From the NCBI GenBank assembly GCA_023418255.1, contig JAEZZZ010000038.1:1-7182 (forward strand): a stretch of DNA of 7,182 nt, in the 5' to 3' direction. The first letter of the stretch is position 1. Each line of letters begins with the position of its first letter. The notes under the pieces are model-generated. The model made no database searches and was not told where the DNA came from. It worked only from the letters and a program-made list of their open reading frames with translations. Both the position numbers and the translations under genes were made by a program. This DNA is from Bacteroidota bacterium. GTDB taxonomy: Bacteria; Bacteroidota; Bacteroidia; Bacteroidales; Dysgonomonadaceae. Positions 1 through 5,815 of this stretch are shown in pieces.

Positions 1-2
1 GC

Positions 3-113
3 TGTGTACCTAGTGTTTGGAAAACATATTCCTATAACTATATAATGCAGGGAAATGATTGGATTTATAGAGGAAATATACAAATTACAAACGAAAACGC
101 TCTCTTTTTGTAG
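3..113 (+). CDS. Possible C-terminal tail of an unidentified protein, cut by the left edge
   Basis: One plus-strand frame is open from the window edge to a TAG at 111-113, giving 36 residues with no obvious start. The residue mix (several W, Y and N, ending NENALFL) is protein-like, but the stretch is far too short to identify or to separate from chance. If real, it would end 43 bases before the stop of the convergent cyclo-ligase gene, with no clear terminator between them. The other two plus frames close within the first 45 bases. Confidence 0.22.
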   Translation, partial: CVPSVWKTYSYNYIMQGNDWIYRGNIQITNENALFL

Positions 114-156
114 ATGAAATCTCTCATTCAAACGAATCTATTTATTTCTGCTCTCA

Positions 157-741
157 TTAAGCCTTTTGATAAGAATTCTGTAAATCAATCAGGTGCGTTT
201 GTGATATTACCATATCCATTTTCACATCATTTTCATCAGCAGGAAGTGTAGGAAAGAGTTGAAAATCAAAGCAAACTCCCACTTTATTGGCATATTCTAA
301 TCTAGGTAATAATCTGTCGTAATATGCTTTTCCCCGCCCCATTCGATTACAATGATGGTCAAAAGCAACACCGGGCACAATAATCAACGAAATGCTTTTA
401 AAATCGGTAAAATCAGCACCTGTCGGCTCCCAAATTCCATAAGAGGACAAATTCATCGGTTCGTTCGCGTGATATTCTTTCAAAACCAACTTGTCACTAA
501 CAATTACGGGTAAAACAATCTGTTTCTCGGCATGATACTTCTGGATCAGATGCAGCGTATGCACCTCATCCGGCAAACTGTGATAAAGCATTACGGTGTT
601 TGCTTTGCGAAACAAATCAAGTTGTTCCAAAGATGCTGTCACTTGTGTTGAAAATTGTATAAGCTCCTCTCGCGAATGAGCATTTTTCAAAGCTTTTACG
701 TTGGCACGCAACGCCTTCTTTTGGTCATAGATATTTTTCAT
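157..741 (-). CDS. ygfA: 5-formyltetrahydrofolate cyclo-ligase (5,10-methenyl-THF synthetase)
   Basis: This cytosolic enzyme uses ATP to convert 5-formyl-THF to 5,10-methenyl-THF, returning a storage or inhibitory folate to the one-carbon pool. I start it at ATG 741, giving 194 residues, the usual family length. The frame is open upstream to 798, but the extra 19 residues (MNQFLKHLIYYL...) do not look like the family, whereas MKNIYDQKKALRANVK carries the N-terminal K-x3-R type motif (K8, R12). Other family marks are YGIWEP at 101-106 and the signature PGVAFD...RMGRGKAYYDR at about 123-143. Within that signature, N132 and A139 stand where many homologues have Gly. It faces left, alone, with its nearest plus-strand neighbours divergent. 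In E. coli the orthologue lies downstream of 6S RNA; here the upstream region is structured but not recognisably 6S. Confidence 0.93.
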   Translation of the reverse strand: MKNIYDQKKALRANVKALKNAHSREELIQFSTQVTASLEQLDLFRKANTVMLYHSLPDEVHTLHLIQKYHAEKQIVLPVIVSDKLVLKEYHANEPMNLSSYGIWEPTGADFTDFKSISLIIVPGVAFDHHCNRMGRGKAYYDRLLPRLEYANKVGVCFDFQLFPTLPADENDVKMDMVISQTHLIDLQNSYQKA

Positions 742-756
742 CTTTTTAATCGAAAT

Positions 757-764
757 AAAAGATA
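757..764 (-). promoter_or_regulatory. Candidate -7 box close to the cyclo-ligase start
   Basis: Read on the minus strand this is TATCTTTT, seven of eight positions of the Bacteroidota -7 consensus TAnnTTTG. It would start transcription near 750 and leave only a very short leader before ATG 741. No clear -33 TTG is visible. It competes with the better box at 1037-1044. Confidence 0.28.
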
Positions 765-860
765 AATAATAAATTAGATGTTTCAAAAATTGATTCAACT
801 ATAAAATACAACTTTGTTTTACACAGATGCAAGAAATATTCTTTTAGTCATATCAAATCA

Positions 861-882
861 ATTATCCCGCATTTGGGATAAT
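861..882. repeat. 22-base perfect dyad (8-bp arms, 6-base loop)
   Basis: The arms ATTATCCC (861-868) and GGGATAAT (875-882) are exact reverse complements around GCATTT. No T-run follows on either strand, so it is not a simple terminator. It could be a protein-binding operator, or an RNA hairpin in a leader or small RNA covering this gap. Confidence 0.6.
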
Positions 883-928
883 ACTGTCCGATTAATCTGT
901 ACGTATTCTCAACTGTTTCTTTTTCATA

Positions 929-947
929 TGCACAATATTAGTGTGCA
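929..947. repeat. Short hairpin TGCACA/TGTGCA
   Basis: Six-base perfect arms (929-934 and 942-947) flank a seven-base AT-rich loop. This is the second of three consecutive foldable elements in the gap. Alone it is weak and could be chance. Confidence 0.4.
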
Positions 948-989
948 AAATAAACATCCCCTTAAACGTGCAGTAACTAGTTTATAAGT

Positions 990-1029
990 AGCGATAGCCC
1001 ATAATTTGTTCAGCCTATCGTTTTTTTTT
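990..1029 (+). terminator. Orphan intrinsic-terminator-like hairpin with T9 run
   Basis: The arm AGCGATAG (990-997) pairs with CTATCGTT (1015-1022, including one G-U) around a 17-base loop, and a run of nine T follows at 1021-1029. This is a plus-strand terminator layout, yet no plus-strand gene lies between 799 and 990. It may therefore end a small non-coding transcript from this gap, or be a chance structure. The loop is long for a strong terminator. Confidence 0.42.
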
Positions 1030-1036
1030 AACAACA

Positions 1037-1044
1037 CAAAGTTA
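1037..1044 (-). promoter_or_regulatory. Bacteroidota -7 box on the minus strand
   Basis: On the minus strand this reads TAACTTTG, a perfect TAnnTTTG match. Transcription would start near 1030 and run left toward the cyclo-ligase, giving a leader of about 290 bases that contains the hairpins at 990-1022, 929-947 and 861-882. The box overlaps the left arm of an 8-bp inverted repeat, CAACACAA (1032-1039) with TTGTGTTG (1060-1067), a possible operator. No good -33 TTG is seen. Confidence 0.38.
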
Positions 1045-1126
1045 AAGTTTTTAATCTAGTTGTGTTGCATTTACTAATTGAACTTACAGCCGTTCATTTC
1101 TTTTTTTATTTATTCAAAAATTTGAA

Positions 1127-1134
1127 CATATTTG
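1127..1134 (+). promoter_or_regulatory. Candidate -7 box for the small helical protein gene
   Basis: CATATTTG matches TAnnTTTG at all but the first base. Transcription would start around 1141, leaving a leader of about 85 bases before ATG 1226. I see no convincing -33 element. Confidence 0.33.
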
Positions 1135-1225
1135 TACCAAGAGCTGTTTATTTTAGTAGAAGCAATTAAAAAATCAGTATAATTAGACTACACTTATATA
1201 CTTAAAAACTTAAAAAGGAAAGCAT

Positions 1226-1525
1226 ATGAATAAAAAAGAATTTAAGAAAAAATCACAAGAGATCTTAGACGAACTGGTTGAATACATCGAAAAGCTCGAA
1301 AGTAAAGCTGACGAGATTGCAGATGATGCAAAAGAAGAGTATGAAAAACAGTTGAAAAACTTGCATGAAATCAGGGACAACATGACAGACAAATTGAGCA
1401 AGTATGAGGAGATAACCGAGTCTAAATGGTCAGTTGTAAAAGAGAGTGCATCGGAGTTTTTTGCTAACGTATCTGAAGCTTGGAAAGAAAGTTATGAGAA
1501 AGTGTCCGATGCTTTTAAGAAATAA
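1226..1525 (+). CDS. Small charged helical/coiled-coil protein, resembling sll1863-type stress proteins
   Basis: This 99-residue protein is almost entirely charged and predicted helical. Residues 1-65 are rich in K and E with heptad-like hydrophobic spacing, and residues 66-99 form an amphipathic segment with conserved-looking W and F positions (SKWSVVKE, ASEFFANVSEAWKESYEKV, ending DAFKK). There is no signal peptide, membrane helix, Cys or His. The architecture resembles the small Bacteroidota proteins named sll1863-family stress response, and more loosely YtxH- or LEA-like proteins; this match is from memory of their look, and the molecular function is unknown. A purine-rich AAAGGAAAG at 1214-1222 sits correctly for a ribosome site, unusually good for this phylum and suggesting strong expression. 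It is a single-gene unit ending in a strong terminator. Confidence 0.72.
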   Translation: MNKKEFKKKSQEILDELVEYIEKLESKADEIADDAKEEYEKQLKNLHEIRDNMTDKLSKYEEITESKWSVVKESASEFFANVSEAWKESYEKVSDAFKK

Positions 1526-1552
1526 CGTATAATTTCTGTTCTCTAAAAAGCT

Positions 1553-1587
1553 AAAAAAACGACTCGTCTTCGACGAGTCGTTTTTTT
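1553..1587 (+). terminator. Strong, probably bidirectional intrinsic terminator
   Basis: ACGACTCGTC (1559-1568) pairs perfectly with GACGAGTCGT (1572-1581) around a TTC loop. The preceding A-run (1553-1558) can pair with the following T-run (1582-1587), making a 16-bp uninterrupted stem. It lies 28 bases after the stop of the small helical protein. Because A and T tracts flank the GC stem, it should also work on the minus strand. Confidence 0.93.
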
Positions 1588-2099
1588 GTCAGGGAGACAT
1601 CTTTGATTACTTGAAGGAAAAATCTTTCTCACACATTGTTGCAGCGCAATTTGCACCCCCATTCAACACCTGTTAAAAAACAAGTTTTTAGGGGTAAACG
1701 CAGTTAGCAGTATTGAGTTTACGATAAAACCTGTCAGCCTCAATCTTGCCAAAACTCAGAAAAACCGCTATTGCAAAGCAAAAACGTTATTTACATTACG
1801 TTACAGTATATTTACCGTGTGCCATATTTTCAAAGAACAGGCAATACGCTCAAATTGAAAACAACTCTTGTCAAAAAACGCCGAAAATGGTTCATCGGAC
1901 TATGGAATTACCCTATAAATCTAAATAAAAAATCACTATCGTGCAATCTGAGAAAAAAGAAAACAGGTACCCGACAGAACAACTCAAATAACATCCTTAA
2001 AAGATTTGAATGTGACGAAACAAAAAGGACAAAGCATAATTAGTCACTAAAAAAACGGTGCTTTTTCATCCTCGGTTCGGTTTTTTAGTGAAAATCATG
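1588..2099. other. AT-rich gene-poor gap
   Basis: I can support no gene here. Two overlapping open frames (about 1746-1928 and 1771-2043) give Lys/Asn/Arg-rich translations without recognisable motifs, typical of non-coding AT-rich DNA. I found no tRNA, rRNA or known small-RNA hallmarks. A weak inverted repeat, TGAGTTT (1714-1720) with AAACTCA (1752-1758), is present; the same left arm can alternatively pair with CTCAAT at 1739-1744. The stretch may be a decayed gene or a long regulatory spacer. Confidence 0.5.
2044..2091. repeat. Inverted repeat just upstream of the rex promoter
   Basis: TCACTAAAAAA (2044-2054) and TTTTTTAGTGA (2081-2091) are perfect 11-base arms, extendable inward by three pairs (one G-U) after a single mismatch. 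A short odd palindrome TTAGT-C-ACTAA overlaps the left arm at 2040-2050. The right arm ends nine bases before the -7 box, so it covers the expected -33 region. It could be an operator, possibly for autoregulation, or a weak terminator. It does not match the classical Rex site TTGTGA-N6-TCACAA. Confidence 0.5.
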
Positions 2100-2107
2100 T
2101 ACATTTG
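2100..2107 (+). promoter_or_regulatory. Bacteroidota -7 promoter box for the rex operon
   Basis: TACATTTG is a perfect TAnnTTTG match. The expected start of transcription is about 2113-2115, giving a leader of about 20 bases before ATG 2135. The box overlaps the upstream in-frame TTG at 2105, which argues against that TTG being the translation start. Confidence 0.55.
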
Positions 2108-2134
2108 TATCGGTTTTCAAAAACATCGTACCAT

Positions 2135-2803
2135 ATGCCGGATTCGTCACATAACATAAAGAACATACCGGAGCCATCGCTTCGACGATTGCCTTGGTAT
2201 TTGTCCTATATCAAATTGCTGAGAAAGCAAGGAGAAACACACGTTTCGTCCACTCGCATAGCGGAAAAGATAAACGACTCCGCCACACAAGTAGCGAAGG
2301 ATTTATCCTATATGAACATCAGCGGAAAGACCCGTGTGGGTTACGAGATTGACGAATTGATTGAGTCACTGGAAACCTTTTTGGGATTTCGGTGTATACA
2401 CAAAGCGGTGCTGTTTGGCGTGGGAAGTTTAGGCGCGGCATTGCTTTCGGACTCAGGATTGGAGCAATTCGGCTTAAAAATCCATGCCGGTTTTGATATT
2501 GACAAAAGACTTATCAATCGCCAAATGTACGGCATTCCTGTATATCATACTTCAGAATTTTTTGAACGAAACAAAATGATTAACGCCGACATCGGCATTT
2601 TGACAGTTCCTGTTGATGTTTCGCAAGAGATTGCTGATTTCATGATTAGCGGCGGCATCCGCGCCATTTGGAATTTCACTCCTTTTCGTATTCGCGTTCC
2701 GGAAGGAATTGTTTTGGAGAACACATCCCTTTATGCACACTTAGCGGTGATGTTCAATCGATTGAAGTGCGACAACAAAAATAAAAAACAGACAACGGCA
2801 TGA
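2135..2803 (+). CDS. rex: Redox-sensing transcriptional repressor Rex
   Basis: Rex is a cytosolic dimer that senses NADH/NAD+ and represses fermentative, respiratory or redox genes when NADH is low. With the ATG at 2135 it has 222 residues. An in-frame TTG at 2105 would add ten, but it lies inside the -7 box. Residues about 10-85 are the winged-helix DNA-binding domain, including IPEPSLRRLPWYLSYIKLL, the recognition region SATQVAKDLSYM, and GKTRVGYE. Residues about 88-210 are the NAD(H)-binding Rossmann domain with GVGSLG at 95-100, the acidic position after GFD, and the domain-swap tail FTPFRIRVPEGI and SLYAHLAVMF. All family landmarks are intact. Its TGA overlaps the next ATG in the four bases ATGA, so translation is probably coupled. 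Autoregulation is plausible given the upstream dyad, but no canonical Rex operator is visible. Confidence 0.96.
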   Translation: MPDSSHNIKNIPEPSLRRLPWYLSYIKLLRKQGETHVSSTRIAEKINDSATQVAKDLSYMNISGKTRVGYEIDELIESLETFLGFRCIHKAVLFGVGSLGAALLSDSGLEQFGLKIHAGFDIDKRLINRQMYGIPVYHTSEFFERNKMINADIGILTVPVDVSQEIADFMISGGIRAIWNFTPFRIRVPEGIVLENTSLYAHLAVMFNRLKCDNKNKKQTTA

Positions 2804-3414
2804 AAATATTTGCAGTCGGATTCAATTACAGTTCACATATCGGTGAAATACGCGATGACTTTGAGGCGGCAGATCCGGTGCTTTTTATGAAGCCGGACAC
2901 CGCTTTGCTCAAAGATGGCAAGCCGTTTTTTATTCCCGATTTTTCTGATCGTGTTGAGTACGAAGCTGAATTGGTGCTAAAAATATGTCGTTTAGGGAAA
3001 AACATTTCCGAACGTTTTGCGCATCGATACTACGACGAAATAACCATCGGTATCGACTTTACAGCACGTGACATTCAATATCAATTGGAAAAATTCGGAG
3101 CACCTTGGGAGATTGCCAAAGGATTTGACTCTTCAGCAGCCATCGGAACATTTATACCCTTGCCAGAAGGAGAAAAGCAAGAAAAAATCGATTTTCATCT
3201 CGATTTAAACGGCAAAATGGTTCAGAAAGCGGACACAAGCCAAATGATACATTCGTTTGACCGCATCGTTTCGTATATCAGTCGCTTTTTTACGCTAAAA
3301 ATCGGCGATCTCATTTTTACAGGAACGCCTCCGGGCGTAGGAAAAATAGCAATCAACGACCACCTCGAAGGCTATATAAAAAATCGAAAACTTCTTGATT
3401 TTAAAATAAAATAA
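2800..3414 (+). CDS. Fumarylacetoacetate hydrolase (FAH) family protein, FAHD1/YcgM-like
   Basis: A single-domain, 204-residue cytosolic FAH-fold enzyme. Relatives of this size hydrolyse acylpyruvates or decarboxylate oxaloacetate using Mg2+ or Mn2+; the exact substrate cannot be read from sequence. Likely metal ligands are E55 and E57 in YEAEL and D86 in GIDFTARD. H13 and E16 in NYSSHIGE match the His-Glu pair of the human FAHD1 type, and K107 in PWEIAKGFD and the motif FTGTPPGVG near the C-terminus are also conserved. The start overlaps the rex stop by four bases, which suggests translational coupling and shared control. A redox-linked role in oxaloacetate or pyruvate balance would fit, but that is inference. 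porV starts ten bases after its stop. Confidence 0.9.
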   Translation: MKIFAVGFNYSSHIGEIRDDFEAADPVLFMKPDTALLKDGKPFFIPDFSDRVEYEAELVLKICRLGKNISERFAHRYYDEITIGIDFTARDIQYQLEKFGAPWEIAKGFDSSAAIGTFIPLPEGEKQEKIDFHLDLNGKMVQKADTSQMIHSFDRIVSYISRFFTLKIGDLIFTGTPPGVGKIAINDHLEGYIKNRKLLDFKIK

Positions 3415-3424
3415 TACAACCAGC

Positions 3425-4597
3425 ATGAAAACATTCCGTCGTATATCCATCATATTATTATTTTCTCTATCAATAAATTTCATTATAAACGCGCAGGAAT
3501 ATAATCCCGTGTACGCAGCCATTCCCTCACTTCAAATCGGTTCCGATGCACGCGCCGGTGCCATGGGCGATGTGGGCGTGGCGACTCAACCCGATGTCTA
3601 TTCGCAGCATTGGAATCCTGCCAAATATGCCGCCATGGACGAAACAGGCGGAGTCGCATTTTCCTATACACCCTGGTTGAGGCAATTGGTAAAAGATATC
3701 GACATGGTCTATTTGTCCGGCTATTGGCGATTTGGCAAAAATAAACTCAACGCGTTGAGCGGTTCGTTGCGCTATTTTTCATTGGGTGAAACGATGGTTC
3801 CCGATTTGAATACCCATTTTTGGGAAACAGTATCACCAAATGAGTTTGCATTCGATTTGTCCTATTCGCGCAAACTAAACGAAAAATTCTTCACTGCAGT
3901 TACCATGCGCTATATTCATGCCGATTATTCGGGCGGCAACGATTACAGCACGCCCGGAAACGCTTTTGCTATGGACTTCTCGGGCTATTTCACCACCCCC
4001 ATTGCCATCGCTAAACGTCCCTTGACATTTGCTGCCGGCATTCATCTTTCCAACATCGGAAGCAAAATTTCGTACGACGGTGGAAATACAAAAATGTTTC
4101 TGCCGGCAAATTTACGCTTAGGAACATCGCTTCGTTATAGCACCAATTCCAAACATCTGGTTTCGTTATCCTTTGATATCAATAAATTACTTGTTCCGAC
4201 ACCGTTGCTTCCGACATCGGCTGACGACAAAGAGACGCCGGAAGAGAAACAAAAGCGTATCGATGATTATTTTTCCACCTCTTCCATTGCCGGAATTTTT
4301 AAGTCGTTTGGCGATGCGCCGGGAGGCTTCAAAGAGGAACTGCAAGAAATTATGTGGTCGCTCGGTGCCGAATATGTTTACAACAAACAGTTCGCGCTTC
4401 GCACCGGGTATTTCCACGAAAACAAATACAAAGGCAATCGACAATACCTGTCGCTGGGCGGAGGATTTAACGTCAACGCATTTCGATTGGATGTCGCCTA
4501 TTTGATTGCTACATCGCCATCGAACCCGTTAGGACAAACGTTGCGTTTTTCTTTGGGCGTAAGTGTGGACAGAATACGTGAGTGGTTTCATAAATAA
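3425..4597 (+). CDS. porV: Type IX secretion system outer-membrane protein PorV (LptO)
   Basis: This 390-residue protein is the outer-membrane beta-barrel that binds type IX cargo after translocation and shuttles it to the PorU attachment complex. Residues 1-23 form a signal peptide (basic MKTFRR, hydrophobic core, cleavage likely after NA before Q24). The mature start, with GSDARAGAMGDVGVAT and SQHWNPAKYA, is the PorV/PorQ hallmark. TPWLRQLVKDI, LRYFSLGE, FAFDLSYSRKL and especially SIAGIFKSFGDAPGGFKEEL (287-306) identify PorV over PorQ or generic FadL-like barrels. It ends in beta-strands (LRFSLGVSV). Length matches the Porphyromonas protein. porU, often adjacent in other Bacteroidota, is not in this window. 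The downstream neighbour is ispF, an arrangement I recall from Porphyromonas. The presence of PorV predicts a functional type IX system elsewhere in the genome. Confidence 0.95.
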   Translation: MKTFRRISIILLFSLSINFIINAQEYNPVYAAIPSLQIGSDARAGAMGDVGVATQPDVYSQHWNPAKYAAMDETGGVAFSYTPWLRQLVKDIDMVYLSGYWRFGKNKLNALSGSLRYFSLGETMVPDLNTHFWETVSPNEFAFDLSYSRKLNEKFFTAVTMRYIHADYSGGNDYSTPGNAFAMDFSGYFTTPIAIAKRPLTFAAGIHLSNIGSKISYDGGNTKMFLPANLRLGTSLRYSTNSKHLVSLSFDINKLLVPTPLLPTSADDKETPEEKQKRIDDYFSTSSIAGIFKSFGDAPGGFKEELQEIMWSLGAEYVYNKQFALRTGYFHENKYKGNRQYLSLGGGFNVNAFRLDVAYLIATSPSNPLGQTLRFSLGVSVDRIREWFHK

Positions 4598-4617
4598 TTC
4601 GTAAAAAAAACTGAATA

Positions 4618-5112
4618 ATGAATATACGTGTAGGTTTTGGATATGATATGCACCGTTTCGAGCAGGGAAGAACGCTCTGGATTGGCGGTGTAAAAATAGA
4701 TTATCCCATGGGATTGAAAGGACATTCAGATGCCGATGTACTTATTCATGCCATTTGCGACGCATTGCTGGGTGCAGCCAGTTTACGCGACATCGGTTAC
4801 CATTTTCCCGATACGGCAGACGATTTTCTTAACATCAACAGCAAGATTCTATTGAAAAAAACAGTTGAATTATTGCGCGACAAAGGATATGAAGTAGGAA
4901 ACATCGACGCAACCATTTGTGCCGAAAAGCCAAAGATGAATCCGCATATCCCGGAAATGGTAAGCGTGCTAAGCCACTGCATGCGTATTGATGAAGACGC
5001 TATTTCCATCAAAGCGACCACTTCCGAAAAAATGGGATTTGTTGGACGCGAAGAGGGCATTACATCCTATGCCGTAGCACTTATACACAAAAACAGAGAG
5101 CCGCAACTTTAA
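4618..5112 (+). CDS. ispF: 2-C-methyl-D-erythritol 2,4-cyclodiphosphate synthase
   Basis: IspF catalyses the fifth step of the non-mevalonate (MEP) isoprenoid pathway, cyclising CDP-ME 2-phosphate to MEcPP with release of CMP, as a cytosolic homotrimer. The 164-residue length is typical. Zinc ligands are D10 and H12 in GYDMH and H44 in LIHAICDALLGA. The signature GHSDADV is at 35-41, and ATTSEKMGFVGREEGI is the conserved C-terminal nucleotide-site region. Every catalytic landmark is present, so the gene should be active. It follows porV by 20 bases and precedes the methyltransferase-like gene by 7, consistent with one operon. No good Shine-Dalgarno is seen, as is usual in this phylum. Confidence 0.97.
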   Translation: MNIRVGFGYDMHRFEQGRTLWIGGVKIDYPMGLKGHSDADVLIHAICDALLGAASLRDIGYHFPDTADDFLNINSKILLKKTVELLRDKGYEVGNIDATICAEKPKMNPHIPEMVSVLSHCMRIDEDAISIKATTSEKMGFVGREEGITSYAVALIHKNREPQL

Positions 5113-5119
5113 AAATGAT

Positions 5120-5794
5120 ATGGAGTGGATAGCAAAGTGGATTCGGCGAAAACGTCAATCCAAAGGATATGGCGTTCATTCGCCTTTCGCGTTTCATCTG
5201 ATTACACACGTCATTCATCACTCGTCGCGCTATGACTATTATGCTTCCGACGATATCAAGTTATTGCTGAATGACATTCAATTGGATATCGGAAAAGATG
5301 AATCCTCATGGCACAACCTCTGTTTGCGACTTACTTACCACTTTAAACCCAAACGCCTTTTAGAAATTAATTCCGGCTTAGGTATAAACACGCTGTATAT
5401 CACATCATCCACGCCTGATGTTTATTGTATTTGTATTGAAAACGATATCGAAAAAAGAACGATTGCACAAAAGATTCTTTCTGCTGCTGAATGCGTCAAT
5501 CCTGATACAAAAGAGCATATTTTTATAAATGACAAAATTGACAACACATTTATCTCGCCCTTTGACGCTATCTTTATAAACCTAAGCAACAGCGAATTAC
5601 CCTCGATAGAGAACCTTATTTCACTAAGTCACGATGCTACTTTTTGGGTTATATTTCCTATAAATCGGGGTCGCTTCAAACAATTTTGGAAAAACATTGT
5701 TAATCATGAAAGAATCAGAATTACATTTTCCACCAAACAGGTAGGAATAGTCTTTTTAGATTCTTCGTATCACAAATTAAACTATTTAATTTAA
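5120..5794 (+). CDS. Class I SAM-dependent methyltransferase-like protein, degenerate SAM motifs
   Basis: This 224-residue protein resembles a Bacteroidota family annotated as class I or O-methyltransferases. It begins with a basic helix and the lineage motif YGVHSPFAFHLITHVI (17-32), then a Rossmann-like core with LLEINSGLGINTLYI at 80-94 and a second strand ending in E107, the expected ribose-binding acid. Motif I is usually LEIGxxxGxST; here the first Gly is N84. The strand normally ending in FID reads FDAIFIN, so N154 replaces the usual Asp that binds metal or substrate in O-methyltransferases. It may have weakened or altered catalysis, or act on another substrate. The C-terminus (KQVGIVFLDSSYHKLNYLI) matches the family ending I know. 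Substrate unknown. It lies 7 bases after ispF and 21 before the adenosyltransferase gene. Confidence 0.68.
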   Translation: MEWIAKWIRRKRQSKGYGVHSPFAFHLITHVIHHSSRYDYYASDDIKLLLNDIQLDIGKDESSWHNLCLRLTYHFKPKRLLEINSGLGINTLYITSSTPDVYCICIENDIEKRTIAQKILSAAECVNPDTKEHIFINDKIDNTFISPFDAIFINLSNSELPSIENLISLSHDATFWVIFPINRGRFKQFWKNIVNHERIRITFSTKQVGIVFLDSSYHKLNYLI

Positions 5795-5815
5795 ATACAT
5801 TCATAACATCATACA

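Noticed and set aside
742..798. N-terminal extension of the cyclo-ligase to an ATG at 798
   Set aside because: The 19 extra residues are hydrophobic and unlike the family. The ATG at 741 gives the standard start and length, and a -7-like box lies within the extension.
742..1044. 6S RNA (ssrS) upstream of the cyclo-ligase, as in E. coli
   Set aside because: Gene context invites it, but I cannot see the long rod with a central bubble or pairing of the two ends; an Infernal search would be decisive.
1032..1067. CAACACAA...TTGTGTTG as a Rex operator
   Set aside because: The half-sites are in the opposite order to the Rex palindrome (TTGTG first) and are 20 bases apart.
1210..1401. Antisense open frame across the small helical protein gene
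   Set aside because: Its Ser/Phe/Leu-rich translation is the expected shadow of a Lys/Glu-rich gene on the other strand.
1746..2043. Two overlapping Lys/Asn-rich open frames in the long gap
   Set aside because: They have no motifs, no ribosome site and no promoter, and overlap each other in different frames. They look like chance openings.
1588..2099. tRNA or other structural RNA gene in the gap
   Set aside because: I found no T-loop GGTTCGA context with an acceptor stem. GGTTCGG at 2074-2080 lies in the dyad loop without cloverleaf pairing.
2105..2134. TTG start for rex giving 10 extra residues
   Set aside because: The TTG is part of a perfect -7 box, so it would lie upstream of the predicted transcript start. 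The ATG at 2135 leads directly into the conserved Rex N-terminus.
4173..4505. 110-residue open frame inside porV in another frame
   Set aside because: porV is unambiguous over this stretch, and the alternative translation has no family resemblance.
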